From assembly GCA_949130485.1 (NCBI GenBank), contig OX422186.1:3141313-3205312 (forward strand): DNA of 64,000 nt. The letters run 5' to 3'. The translations under genes and the position numbers were made by a program. The stretch's first letter is position 1, and every line of letters begins with the position of its first letter. Of the stretch, positions 1 to 12,810 are shown one piece after another. This DNA comes from Agelas oroides (taxonomy: Eukaryota > Porifera > Demospongiae > Agelasida > Agelasidae). Below the pieces are notes generated by a model. The model had not been told where the DNA came from. It was given only the letters and a program-made list of their open reading frames with translations, and searched no databases.

Positions 1-370
1 TCCATATAACGGACATTTTTCGTGGTCCCAATTGTACGCAAACCATACTCAACGCGACCCCAATTTAGCAGACACTTATCAACCTTTTCAGCAAGATTGT
101 CCATCATCGCTGCTGTAGTTAACAACTTGACATTACATTAGTGCTGTTATTCGTAGTACTAGCCTCTGCTTAGCCTTCCCTGCCAGCGTACAGCAAAGGA
201 AAGCTCTGAAAATGCAGCTATGCTGTGCTCAACAGCCAATTACGCAACCATGCCTACCGGAAATATACCGGAAGCCCCTCAGTTAGGGACACCTCGCTAT
301 AAGGGACAAAATGTTGGTTCCCAATGGTGTCCGATATAGAGGGGTTCTTAACCAATGACATGTAATATTC
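1..370. repeat. Degenerate inverted-repeat (MITE-like) sequence
   Basis: No gene seen. The first bases and the stretch around 275-345 are variants of one motif (a 'tataacggacat' / 'tataagggacaa' core followed by a 'ggtcccaat'-like stretch, with the second copy ending in 'gatatagagggg'). This resembles the termini of a degenerate inverted-repeat transposon, but I cannot set its ends. Confidence 0.3.
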
Positions 371-810
371 ATGTTACCACAGGCCCATGGATTCTCTAGA
401 AGCAGGTTCTGTGTAGAAGGCCACTACCTGTTGACCTATTTGAGTTCCATAGTACCATCTATTATGGTAACTCTTCAGATCTCTGACATCTACCAGCAGG
501 ATCCTTCATTGCCAGATTGCCATCGTACACTGCTGACAGATGAACGTAGCAGCAACATCTATGGACACACCAGCTTACCTTGTACTCCTACTGTATTCAT
601 ACAAATAAAACGCATGATCCAATCTAGTCAAGAAATTCAATTCTGAGAAATTTGGGGTGGATCCAACTTAGCGCAAGCTGCCACTAATTAATTTTGGGTT
701 GATCTAATTTAGCGCAATGCCAGGAATGAAACCTCTCAGGTGTCTCAGTCAGTTTATTTTGTGACAACAAAAGGTGGTCAAGAACGGAAAACTATAAACA
801 CAGGACCCAG

Positions 811-870
811 GGACCTGAAGACCCGAGGACCTGAAGACCCGAGGACCTGAAGACCCGAGGACCTGAGCAC
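811..870. repeat. 16-bp tandem repeat, about 3.6 copies
   Basis: The unit ggacctgaagacccga is repeated head to tail at 811, 827, 843 and (partial) 859. A GC-rich sequence with related words (ggtcc, gggtcc) lies at 2115-2170. No coding role is apparent. Confidence 0.85.
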
Positions 871-1062
871 CCAGAGGCTGTTACATTTAGCTGTTACGTA
901 TAAGACATAAATCATGTTCTAAGCTCAAACTTATGTGGCCGTGTTGTTATATAGTCCACATTGCTATACATACAAAAGATACTCTTCACACCAGATTATA
1001 TGCCATTTCACATTATCCACTAGCTTCTTTCATTCTTTCATTCTTTCTTCACTCTGTAAAAC

Positions 1063-1094
1063 GGTCTCCTTTATTGCATGCAATAAAGGAGACC
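1063..1094. repeat. Perfect 32-bp palindrome
   Basis: The 16 bases from 1063 (ggtctcctttattgca) are followed immediately by their exact reverse complement, with no loop. The arms could form a cruciform. It may be the core of a very small palindromic transposon; no flanking duplication was recognised. Confidence 0.85.
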
Positions 1095-1259
1095 ATATAG
1101 TATCTGAGGTAAGAAACTTTGTGTAATATTTCACAGAAAGTTACTACAAGGCACCTTTGCATAGACTGACGTAGCTAATGTGGTGAGCACCGCGAGCTAC
1201 ACCATGCTCATGGTGACATGGTCTTGTGTAGCCAGACTCTCACCGGGAAGAGAGAGTCT

Positions 1260-1840
1260 GGTGAACTGCCCATATAAGACTTGCTCCAATACCCACCCCA
1301 ACTAGGGTGGGCGATAAGTGCCTTCATGGCCAGAGCGTTGCCACTGGTAAAAAAAATCTCTCACCCATTTCACTTACCCCTACATGAGGCACTGGTTATC
1401 GCTATTGCAAAAGCTCCCTCTATGCAATGGGGTGGGAAAACTGCGTAGGTAGAGTTAAACCACCTACGTACCAGCCCAGAACCTACCGTCATTATTCTAA
1501 TTGCATCTGCTGTTTTATTAGAATAATGACGATATTGAAGGCATCTTGTGTACAAATGCATGGAAGTTAGGGAAGTTGGGAATTATAACCAGCAGACTAA
1601 TGCAATCACCACTCAACATCAAGGTATGCTTGTATGGTTGCATGTCATGCTGAGGTAAATGAGTGAACTGAGACAAATCGTACCTGGCGCACCACTTTGC
1701 ATGCAAACACATGTTTTCTAATAACCTATAACCACACCGTCACACAAGACCAGCTGCAATTATCACAAAGCAATGTAAACTCTGTGGTACTCAGCTAGGT
1801 ATCGCCCACCCCAGTTGGGGTGGGTGTTGGAACAAGTGCC
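1260..1840. repeat. Inverted repeats around about 0.5 kb, MITE-like
   Basis: The sequence around 1284-1316 (caatacccaccccaac, then tagggtgggcgat) reappears in reverse complement at about 1802-1834. A second hairpin with 14-base arms (cgtcattattctaa and its complement) sits between them at 1487-1531. This looks like an old foldback element. No target duplication was found and no gene is visible. Confidence 0.45.
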
Positions 1841-2968
1841 GTTCAGAGGGTTGTGTGCCATCAGGACTGGACTTCGAAGCCGTGGGTGATTACGTTGTAC
1901 ATAATTGCTTGTCCAATTATTTGCTTCGAGGGCATCGAGTCACTGTAAACATGACATGGGCACTCTTTCATGGTTAAACGCGGAAACACTCAAAGAGCGC
2001 CCACTCTTTTGGCAGACTTGTAAGGTGCTCCGGCCATTGGTGCTCTTTCGTGAGACTACGGTAGTTGTATTTTCGCTTTAGCTAACTGCTTCAGTGGAGC
2101 ACAGCCCTTCAAGACTGTGGGTCCTTGGGTTCCCGGTCCTAGTGTCCTCAGGTCCTTTGGTCCCGGGTCCAGTGTTTATAGCCTCCCATCAAGAAAAATT
2201 TCCAGAAGAAAGAGCTATCCCATAAATGCAACTTTGGAATTTGTAAGACTTTTATTGCTGCAGCTACTACTGTCTATCAAGAACGTCACCGCTGGACAAG
2301 ACTGATACCTGAAGGCCAGCCAGGAACTCCTTGCATTTGTGTTTTGACCAAACATTTTTCACGTTTAAATCCATTGATTCAAATGAAATTTCATTACTTG
2401 AATTACTTGGTGAAGCTAAATTAACCATGCCCACTCAAATTTTTTCATTTGCCTGCGTTTTATTCAGTATTCTAATTCCGAAACATGTATAGTACGTCCA
2501 TGTTTCCCAATGTTAGACTTTTGATCAGCTTTTGTGTACAGTTACTAGTTGCTCAGCAGAAAGGTCTTTCAGTGAACTATGAAAGTTTGTAGCTGCCGGA
2601 TTGATTTAGTAGTGTGACTGACATCTTTATGTGAAAGGTAACTTCAGTAACTTGCTCGCCTAGCATAGTGGGCAGACATGTTAGAAAGAGGTTAAGGTCA
2701 CTAGCTATACCATCTGTTGTACACTATGCTAGCTATAGCTACATTTACACGTAACAATTTTTGCAAGCCGGTTTACGCTTAAGCTGGCTTGGAATACGCA
2801 TTCATGTGTATACACGAGAGCCTTGATTTTATTCATTGCGTAAACGCTAAGTGGTTTCTAATCCGATTAAAAGTCAGCGCTTTAAATAGAATTCTGTATG
2901 AGGAGAAAGAAGCCAAGTCGACGTCGACAGCGAGGGAGAACTTCACTTCCACTGCATCAGATGCAAAC

Positions 2969-3075
2969 TAGTCTCATTTCCAGGCCTTCCCACCGTCCAT
3001 GTTTGATTGCTTCCAGTTGTAACATACTGGAAGTGGTCAAAAACTGGACCATCGGAAGGCCTGGGAATGACACTA
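2969..3075. mobile_element. 107-bp MITE with TAGTSTC termini
   Basis: The left end reads TAGTCTCATTTCCAGGCC and the reverse complement of the right end reads TAGTGTCATTCCCAGGCC; the arms continue for about 45 bases with mismatches. The flanks (atgcaaac on the left, ctgcaaatc on the right) look like a decayed 9-base target duplication with one indel. The terminal TAGTSTC matches the DUF6589/RecQ transposon at 16150-22176. A half copy of the same arm lies near 22440-22475. Confidence 0.65.
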
Positions 3076-5440
3076 CTGCAAATCAGCCCTGTTCTAACCT
3101 CTTACCTCCTAATCTGACTGAATAGTTCCATAGATTCATTGCATCAAGTCGTTATACTGCAATTGCACAGACACAGAACCCACTCAGCTGCCACTTAGCG
3201 TTTACATGCATTGCGGTTGTGCCTAAACCGCATTGAAACCAGCTTCAAACCACATCCCAGAAGTGGTTTGCGAACCGGTTTCTAAATATCGGTTTAGCGT
3301 GTTTACACTCGGAGTTCCCAAGCCAGTTCAACAGAAACCAGCTTGGGGAACTGGCTTAAGTGTTATGTGTAACAAGTTGTCCATCAGTTTTCCTTCCTAC
3401 TTGGAAGCATTTGCTTGTAATTGACTTGGATAAATTCCATACACCCCCCGTTTCTAAAAATTTACACCCTAACCAATTCGTACACCTAAAATAAGTTTCT
3501 CTAATAAACTATTACAATATGCCAATTTGTCAAGGTATACAATGTATACTGTCAATGTATATAGCAACAGAATTTGTAGTCATGGAGTATCACTTACCAA
3601 GACAAGTTAATGTCATAAGTGGGTGCCTGATCGATCTGCACAGAGACTACCACTGTTTCAGTCTCTCTCTTTAAGAGTCTAAAAAGGGTAATAAACAAAA
3701 CTCAAACATAAACAACCTCAGATCTTCATCTTCAACTGGTGTAGTATTAGTGTAATGATCAAGCTGTGTACTTGAGAGATAATCAATTAATGATGGTCTA
3801 GATTTTTAAATTCCATGAGGATATAAGCGGCTACAATCGTCATGTTAGTGCTAAAGATACATGTCAGGAGGGTACTATATACTCAGGTGTATTAAGGCAT
3901 GACTTAATGGTTTTACGTATCGTGGAGAAGATCACAGAAGTGTATTATTGATTTGCAGAAGCTAGTTATGGGACGTAGCTAAGTTCAGTGCCAGTTTTGC
4001 CATCAAAAGTAACAGTGTGTTAGTTGCTAGTTGGTACCTACGACGGAAGGTATTTCAGTGTAGAAAAGAAATGTCTTCACCTACATTTCTGTTGCGTGTT
4101 AGTGCTATAAATTATCGAATTCGGTGCTGCCCTTTGTGAAAGTGATGCTTACCCAGAGCAGTTTCGTACCAAAAACCCATGTTTACTGTAATGGTTAGTT
4201 CCACCAACTGAAGTTCTTACAAAATCTCACGGGAATGCGAAGGATGACGATTTGAAAGAGCCATGGTGTGATTTTGTCATTGAAAACGACTGATGTCCTG
4301 AATTGGTAAGACACAAACTCGTACACTTTCTGCACTGGTAAAAATTTCTGGATCCCCAGTGAGATCTAGTCTCTACTGTTGTTGTTCTGGCAGTAACAAA
4401 AATAGAGACCCTAACACTAGGGGGAAATGCTCTGGGTTTTGCAATTTTTCTGACAGCATTTTTACTCTTCACTTATAAAAAGGATGTGGGCATGGTAAAT
4501 AATGATGTCATAATTAGATTTAGTTTGATGGCAAGTAAGTTTTCACAAAGTGTCAAGATCATAGTATGAATCTAGTGCAAGTTTTAAGGAAAGTAGTCAT
4601 GCCTTAAAGCACCTGAGTACACTCTAACTTTGTATCACTATATTTTACATGTTACCATTTTGCTTTGCAAAGATTTTATTCATAGACTTGTCCCACAAAG
4701 ACTTGGCAGCATACCACTACAAGGTGTGCCACAGGAGCCACCAAAAAAAATAAGAACATACCTACATGAACAATCAATGAATCACATATTTCTCCAGCCT
4801 AAACGTAATACAAAGTCACCTACTGTGAAGGACGTATTTCACCATACATATGTATAAGATTAAGCTGATTTTACTATGCAGTTACTTGCCTTGTGCTAAA
4901 GAAATCAGCAAGTATACATTTATAGGCAATCAGACTCATGAAATGAACACTGCAGAATTCTGTTACTGTAAATTCAAGATAATACACCCCCCTTTTTAGT
5001 ATGCTACTTTGAGTCAAAAGTGGGGAGGGGGCATTTAATTAAATATTCAATTTGTCTCAACCACACATCCCCTGGTACAATGTGAAGCATGAGATCAACA
5101 GTACTCACGATGACTACCCCGTGGCTACCTGGAAGAATGGCAGCATTGCTGGTCGTGTACAACGGAATCTCAGCAGCATCGAGTAGTACTAAGCCAAGAG
5201 GCATTGAATCAACTTGCATCGTCAGTACATAAGTTCATACAACAAGCGAAAGAAAATGTGGGCAGTGACCTATGAACAGCTCAGTGTGTGTACACTTTCA
5301 TGACAACTGGGCTGAACTAAAAGCTCACTATAATGCATGCCTAGAACACACTCATGACAGGGCATTTAAGCAAGTGAAAATTACCAACCAAGGAACTTGA
5401 GTGTTAAAGAGGAGAGGCAGTGGGCACATTATTGCAAGCT
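3076..5440. other. No gene recognised
   Basis: About 2.4 kb of AT-rich sequence. The short open frames have no recognisable domain and no convincing start context. A loose inverted-repeat relationship exists between about 2745-2800 and 3310-3375, enclosing the 2969 MITE, so the small element probably landed in an older foldback element. Confidence 0.5.
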
Positions 5441-5448
5441 TACAGTAT

Positions 5449-6850
5449 ATCTAAACCTACCCTTAATCAAAACCAACTAAATTTTTAACCTATGCCATGG
5501 GTATTTAATGCAGTAAATTTTGACTTTTACGGGGATCTAGTTTTGAAAGCCAATCCAAAGGTACTTTCAGTCATTCCCAGCAAATTTGTAGCTCTGAGCA
5601 CACCCACCCATTAGCAAATTTTCAAAGGCCAGGACCCTTGACCAGTGAATACTTGTTCAGACAAAAAAATTCCAGAAATGAAGCCCTGACAAGGTAAGAG
5701 GAGCATTTTCTAAGCCCATTTGAGTAAAAACTTATGTATATACTAGAGTAAGTTAGCAATTATCGGACGACAGGTACATTCACACGCTCAAACGCGGAGA
5801 TATCCATGTTTCTTTCCATAAAGTACGCTGGTTGATTTACTTGAATATGTGCAGTATAAACAGGTGAGTTCGAACGATATCATGCAATATCTCGAGAACT
5901 ACTCAACGCACAAACACCGGACAAGTACCAGCATGTAGCCAAGAGTCTGTAGATTCTACTGATGCTAATATTGTGGAGACTTCAACATGTTCAGCTGCGC
6001 CTCTGAGTGTTCAAAGCAGCTACCGCTACCAAAATATATTGTGAATTGGGGAGGTCTTGGGGCATCGTATCGATGCTAAAATCTCTCCAAAAGCAGCTTC
6101 AGAGAAGGCACAAACAACAGTGTCTGAAAATAGATACACTTTCCCGAAGATTGATGTTTTTCGGACGGCCATTTTATCGCTTCTAGCGCCAACAGGAAAC
6201 AATGCGCGGGTGTCATTTTTGTTACACCAGGTACTGCGTACCTCCGCTACAGTTTTGCGGTATCGCTGACAGTTTATGCAGTCTTCCCTCCACGTTTGAG
6301 CGTCCGATTATACCTGTTGTCCGATAATTGCTAACTTACTCTACTAAAGCTCAAAACATACTGTAGTACCTGGGTTATCTAGTTTTGTATATCTAAACCT
6401 ACCCTTAATCAAAACCAACTAAATTTTTAACCTATGGGTATTTAATGCAGTAAATTTTGACTTTTACGGGGATCTAGTTTTGAAAGCCAATCCAAAGGTA
6501 CTTTCAGTCATTCCCAGCAAATTTGTAGCTCTGAGCACACCCACCCATTAGCGAAAGCCAGGACCCTTGACCTGTGAATACTTGTTCAGACAAAAAAATT
6601 CCAGAAATGAAGCCCTGACAAGGTAAGAGGAGCATTTTCTAAGCCCATTTGAGTAAAAAGGAAGAATGGCCCACCTGCTACTGAGCAAGGCCTTACTACA
6701 GCCAAGCACAACAGCTACCAAAACTAAGTGGAATGATGTACCTAACCACATTCCTGTGCTAACAGGAACAAAAGTGTAATAATGTTGCCAACTCAAACTT
6801 ATGTATATACTACTAAATCTAAGCTCAAAACATACTGTAGTACCCGGGTT
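5449..6850. repeat. Direct duplication, one copy disrupted by a transposon
   Basis: The sequence starting tatatctaaacctaccctta at about 5449 is repeated at about 6389, and both copies run through the same roughly 250 bases up to gagtaaaaa. The first copy then lacks about 137 bases present in the second (6660-6796), after which both share cttatgtatatac and gctcaaaacatactgtagtac. The first copy carries the palindromic transposon 5744-6343 and the second does not, so 6800-6840 is a natural empty site. Confidence 0.75.
5744..6343. mobile_element. About 0.6 kb palindromic TA-target transposon (filled site)
   Basis: The termini are TA-GAGTAAGTTAGCAAT and its complement ATTGCTAACTTACTC-TA, with longer imperfect arms through the 'cgctcaaacg' motif. 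The paralogous sequence at 6801-6830 has a single TA at this point, giving direct support for a TA target duplication. The interior (6057-6250) contains the same peptide-like segment (GHRIDAKISPKAASEKAQTT) seen in the larger relative at 14279-15414. TA duplication suggests a Tc1/mariner-like mechanism, but no transposase is encoded. Confidence 0.8.
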
Positions 6851-7671
6851 ATCACACATCCAGTTTAGTAAATAGCTTGAGGAAAGATACAGATCTGACA
6901 ACTGGCACGTCAAGGTCTTCAAAGACAAGATGAATGGTCATTCTTACCTAGCAGTTGTTATCTTGCCAAACTCATTCGACACTTCAAGGGCAAGTTTAAC
7001 ACCACAACATCTGCATAATAGGGGAATGGCAATAATGAGCAATGCATAATGCCTACAAACACTGTTCACTCCAGTTCATCACATAAATCACTTGAGTCTA
7101 TGAAGCAATCCTTTCCTTTAGAGCCTATATTGCTAAATTTAACTCGTGTGTACGGGAGGGGGAGGGGGGTGAGTAGCCCCAAGAGCCATTTTGTAATGAT
7201 TACCATCCTAAGCTAGAAAAGAGTAAGATGGAGGGAGTATATAGAGAGATTACTGAAATAGTCATATGTTAAGTGTCCGTTTGTTGCTCTCTTGTTGAGT
7301 GATTTGCTGCTGGAGAATAGGGATCCATAGTCAGTCATACTAGAAACTTTACTCGGAGTAAATGTAAAGTGAAGGTATTCATTTCGTTTAATTGACATTA
7401 TCACTAAAGATCACCTGAACAGCTACTTGCTGCTTAGCCCATCTATATTACTACATCCACAGAGAGAAATAACAAATTACTATAAAGAATGTCTTTAAAA
7501 GTGTTCTGGAACCGTGAAAAACTACACCATTTCTGAACTTTTTCCAAAAAGCAACTCAAAAGTCACACTATACTTTGCTCAATTGGCTAGTCAGAAATGA
7601 CTACAGCTAGCATTTTATGCGAGAATTTCAAATTTTCAGTGTCAATTGTACTAAGCTTTGCTTGGTCAAAT

Positions 7672-8149
7672 CAAGGGTGCATTGAGCCGCCGAAGGCGGC
7701 AAGAGGGCAATGCAACTTCTCTTAGTCTACATATAGACATCGTAGTGCTGAGTGTTACTAAAATAACGTTTCCGGTTGAGCATGTGCAAAATCGTATATG
7801 GTAAGAATACTGACATTCAACGGAAAGCTTTACTGCAGCAAGATGACAATATCGGTAGTACTTAGGAAGGAAGTGCCATCCAAGCAGACCGTCTCTTCCC
7901 ACTCTCAACAACAGCTGAACGTATGCCACCTATAGCACCTTCTGTATCCTAGAAATCTTCGATTTCCAGTTTTCACACTAAGTCTTTGCCAAAGATGAGC
8001 GCTAGTGATGGTCATTCTAGTGAAATGCGTGGCACGAGAATTATGCATTTACATGTAGCGGAAATTCATTTGAAAGCCATATTTAGTAACACTTAGTATT
8101 TTGCCGTTTATGTACATTGCATGCCCTCTCGCAGCTCGATGCGCCCTTG
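7672..8149. mobile_element. 478-bp MITE with 7-bp target duplication
   Basis: The left end CAAGGGTGCATTGAGC and the right end (reverse complement CAAGGGCGCATCGAGC) form imperfect terminal inverted repeats that continue through an 'agagggca' block. The 7 bases gtcaaat occur immediately outside both ends (7665-7671 and 8150-8156). The duplication length and CAAGGG start would fit a hAT- or P-like non-autonomous element. The minus-strand open frame inside has no recognisable domain. Confidence 0.7.
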
Positions 8150-8156
8150 GTCAAAT

Positions 8157-11100
8157 ACAAATGAAAATCAAAGGGCTATCAAGGGAGCCCCATAGTCATA
8201 ACTGTGACCGCAGAGCAGTCAATAGTCAAATCTGGATAGAGCTATGTAGTGAGGTAAAAAGTCAGTGGCCGTAAACCAATAGAGTCAATGGTCAATCTGC
8301 TGAAAAGAACTTGTCAAAGATTGGACCCACTGTCATAGTGGTACATATAGTGTATATGCAAAGTGTCAGAGGAAATGATTCTCCCTTTCTGTAAGTTTCT
8401 ACAAAACAGAGACACAGACCTTGGTATGCCATAAATTCAAGTTGCAAAGTTTGTGTGATATGCATCATTAAGTGTGAAATGTATCCAAACCTGATCAACT
8501 CTACTGTGGAAATCGTTTGTAGAAGCTGCAGAATCCCTCCTCCTCTTTGGATGGCAATAAAATCCATGCTGTGGTAACAGACCAATACATAAAATATATG
8601 TCAAACATGCTTAAGTCACATGGAGTTGCCATATATATACTTACAAACATAACTTTGTACATATTTATCTCCATATGGGATCTCATTATGTGTAATTGTA
8701 AAGCATGATTTGCAGTTATATTTGGAATGAAAAACAAGAGCAATGCAGAAAGTAACTGTATGAGACAAGGACTGATCGCAATTACTGCACTATGATCCTA
8801 AATACCATAACAACTTCTATTGGAATACTGTAGTGGTACAAAAGCTTAAGCAACTATCAATCTGATAAATACACAGCATTGCTTTCAAACTGAAGGATGC
8901 ACAACACTTGAATACCACAGCTTCATTAAGACAGGTGTCAGAAGAGACAGTGCTTAGAGACCAGTCTTACTCACAAAATAAAGATTACTAATTTTCTGGT
9001 ACATATCTTCCACATCAACATATAGTAACACACCTTCAAACACCCTTCTTTTAGCTAGTTTTACATTTCAAATACAATAACAGGCTGAAAAGCAGTGGTA
9101 GTACGGCAAATGATCACTCAAACAGTATGCAACCACTTATAAAAGCTAGCCTCTGTCTCATACCCACCAACACCGAGTGATTAAAACTGTCACTTACATT
9201 ATCCATGCACTACATCTGCATGGCACTTTGCACTGACAAATTAGATAAGTATTAATAGTGTAGCTAATAGTAACATGGTTGGCCAAATTCATGGTCATAA
9301 ATGTTTACTTTTCTATAGTGTACACTGTATATCTCATATATGAAGTATTACATGTGCATGTGTCAGCTAGACTCAGAAGAATACTATTGGCTGACCAACC
9401 CCTACTACACCGCTTGCAGACAGGAGATCAAATATTCTATAATTAGGAGATGGCTTCTTCTTCTACATATGCACTTGCTCATGCATAGTGCAGCAGTGTA
9501 ATGAAGAGATGGAACTCTAAAATATGTTAAGAGTCATCTACAGAGTTTTCATAGTCATTTCTTCATCCTCCTGTTCCAGCTGTTCAGTGTCTTGAAGTAG
9601 ATCTCTAGCTAGCCTCCTTCATGGCCTTCGGACAAATCTCTTGACAGGTGGCAGTCTTTCATTGGTTGTATAGTTCAACAAGATCTGTACACAATACACG
9701 TACTTATAAGGTGCAGTCACTAATGTGTTGTCTGCAGAAGTGTTTGCAGCCAGGATGAAAATAGAATCAAGAGATCAACATATTTTGCAACAGTTGATCA
9801 CGAGAGGTAACCTCTGGATGGCAAAAGTCAATAAACCAACGTTACAAAGGAGGCATCCTACCATTTGTGATCGGAGCCACTGTAAATCAAGTGATCAAGA
9901 GCTATGAAAGGGGACCATCAAATGACCGAGATGGAGGACTGGAAGTTCTTGGTTGCTGTACCACAGTGATGAGGAAACAGGAGGAGAATAGCAATCCTTA
10001 CTGACCTTTGACCTCTGGTGACATGTATCCTCAGTAGTGCATAGCAACATAGTGTATGTTCACATTTCTTTACTTTTGCCCAGATGATGACGAAACATTT
10101 GACTAAAGTATCCCGATCTTAAGTTGGTATCAGAGAAAATCCCTTTCCATTCATGAGCCTTTGTAAGTTGTAGAATGATGTACGTGTTTGTCTGAGAATA
10201 GCTGGTAAGGGGTAAGTTAAACAACAACTGTTGAAAAGTGGGGGTGTAATGCCTGTAGGGATGTAGCTGGGATCTCTAAATATAGGGATGCGGCTAATAT
10301 GCTGGCATAGTTTCCGGAATAATCAGTAGCTCTGCGGAGCGAGCATAATCGGGAATCGGAAGGCAACATTGAGCGGAAATGAGCGTGCAAGGTGCTTCCG
10401 CTGCACGCATGGGTATTAAGCTGTTAGAGGTGTGCCTTTCTATTCATAAGGGATGTTTCATGTCTGACTCCTCCTTTGTGGTGAAGCTTGTTTTGACAAA
10501 GATCATGATAAAATCAGCTAAGTAGCACTACACTCTAAAAGGTGGATCAACAGCGCTAATTTTGTTGGTGTGAGCATCTTGGGGCGCAGTTTTAACTAAA
10601 TTCTATTAATTGATTAACTTGCTTCATGAGCATAATAGGGACACACCAAGAGCATAATCGGACATAGTTTGAAGCATTCTAGCATAGCATAAAGGGTGAA
10701 TTTTTGAGCATAATAGCCTCATCCCTATCTAAATATCAGTGAGAACTGGATAACACACTTTTCTCCTAATCACTGACCAAGTACAAGCGTGGCTGTGTTA
10801 GGTCTGCCCAGCTATTACATGCAAAGGTGCCTGGGAATGGTGGTTGTAAGTTGTCATCTAGGCTGCAATACGATGGGGAAACAATAAAACACGGAATATG
10901 GAATAACAGAATAACAGAACAATGGAATAACTTTTGTTGGCCAGAAATGGATTCACTTTGTAGTTTGCTGACACAGCATGTGCAACTGCCATCAAGCTGG
11001 CAATACTATCTGTGCCTGGAGTTGTAGAGGTGCTGCAAACACTGTGGGAGACCTTAAAGCTGTAAGAAGTGCCATGAGCAGGCCGCAGTAAGTTCGCTGA

Positions 11101-11300
11101 ATATTTAGGTAACTAGTCTCGCATAGTCAGACCTGGCCAAGCAAGACTAAAGCTAGACTGTCCCTTCGTAAGCTGGACTTTATCATTGATAGTAGAGTAG
11201 GAGTCAACTGTCTATGCCTCCATAAATGGAAGGCCCTTTGGTCATCCTCACACTGTGCAGATGGGAACTTTTGACTGAATTGTGAGACATGAAGGATCAT
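8157..11300. other. No gene recognised
   Basis: About 3.1 kb without a supportable gene. Short open frames are present but look random. Around 10290-10735 the word 'gagcataat' recurs several times in a loosely repeated low-complexity stretch, possibly a decayed repeat. Confidence 0.5.
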
Positions 11301-12125
11301 GGTAAGATCGCCACCCCCTAACATTAGGTGGGTAGTGCAAGATAATAGTTACAATTTTCCTGTAACCAGTTTCTCTCAGTCTACACATTTATTCTCAAAT
11401 GAATTGCAAATGAAATCTGTTCGTCCACAGGGTAAACAATAAAATACCCCATTGCATGTGCTGTGTTGGCAAAGTAAAAAGGAAATTCATTTCCCAGTCA
11501 ACAAAAGTTATTTTGTAATCCGTGTTTTGTTTGCCATTGAGATGCTGTAATTGGTAACATTTACGTACATGCAAACACTAATACATAGCAGCAGTACAAG
11601 ACTGACCGCAAGGAAGCTGTGTGCTCAAATTACTGTAAGTACAGCAAAACAGTACGTACATGTACTCACTACAACATGTATACCCTGTCACACCCACTTG
11701 TGGCTGTCAGCATTTTGGAGTGTGGTTTCACTTCCCTGTCAAACTTCCAATCACCTTCAAGTCAACACATATTCCCAGGTCCTACCCAGCTTTGTGTTGT
11801 TTGCAGTACCATGTACTATACTGGGAATGGGGCTAGTAAACACAAACATTTCAGGCCCGTAGGCAGGGGGGGTTCAAGGGGGTTCACTCGAACCCCCCTT
11901 TCGGCTTCCAAAAGATTTTATATGTACCGCTTAACTGTACATTTTAATTCCCCTACTGTTTGAAATTGGTCCACTATATAGCCTCGATGCTATTGAGAAT
12001 CACCGCCGTCCAAACAATAGGGATGCGGCTAGGACCGAAACCCGTGGTCATGCGAGGACCGGAAAGGGTACTCCCCTGAAGACCAGTATTTTTTTTTGAG
12101 CATACCCCAAAAACAGTAACTAACC

Positions 12126-12255
12126 GCCCCATCCATTTGAGCCATAAATGCCCCACCCATTTAAGTCATAAATGCCCCACCCATTTAAGCCATAAATGCC
12201 CCACCCATTTAAGCCATAAAATGCCCCATCCATTTAAGCCATAAATGCCCCATCC
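12126..12255. repeat. 26-bp tandem repeat, about 5 copies
   Basis: The unit ccatttaagccataaatg plus ccccaccc is repeated about five times with one-base variants. It is non-coding. Confidence 0.85.
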
Positions 12256-12768
12256 CCATCTCCCTTTATGTTTTAACTTCACACTTTATGTATGTGTGAA
12301 ATATTGAACATCGATGTGCCAGCGGTGTTGGTGCTCCCCCACTCAACACACAACTTCTGAACATGCAGGTACAGATAAAGTCTGTCGGCCTTGCCAAATG
12401 GGGAACCCGCAGCATCCTTCAATGGATCCACCCGAAGACACACGTGTTCTAACAACCATAATACCTCAGGCATGCCTTAGACCTAAATGCAGAGGATTGA
12501 ACTGGATGTTAGTCTCCTTAAGGTGCACATATGGTTTAGAATGCCATGTTACTGCTACATACAGCAACTGTTTAACCTGGTAAATACGCTGATAAACTGA
12601 CAGGCAGGCAGAAGGACAAAACTGATTGACCCCTTTGTACATCTGCAGACAGGGTAACAACCCCAATGACCAAATTGGATGAAAAGTAGGGAGATAATTA
12701 CAGGTGAAGTCCCTACCACAGCCACGGAATACTCTTGACTACACAATTCAAAACCAGTTATTATTACA

Positions 12769-12810
12769 GCTTTAGGTACATTACTACTGTCGTAATAATG
12801 TACCTAAAGC
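12769..12810. repeat. Short hairpin
   Basis: Arms of about 18 bases (gctttaggtacattact and its near complement) surround a small loop. It may be a solo palindrome or mini-element; the function is unknown. Confidence 0.6.

Noticed and set aside
6548-6928. A 126-residue minus-strand frame
   Set aside because: It lies in a duplicated non-coding stretch; the other copy does not preserve the frame and there is no domain.
11114-11149. A 36-bp segment TAGTCTCGC...GCAAGACTA that resembles a mini-MITE of the TAGTSTC family
   Set aside because: Only about nine bases are inverted and the 9-base flanks (ttaggtaac, aagctagac) do not match.
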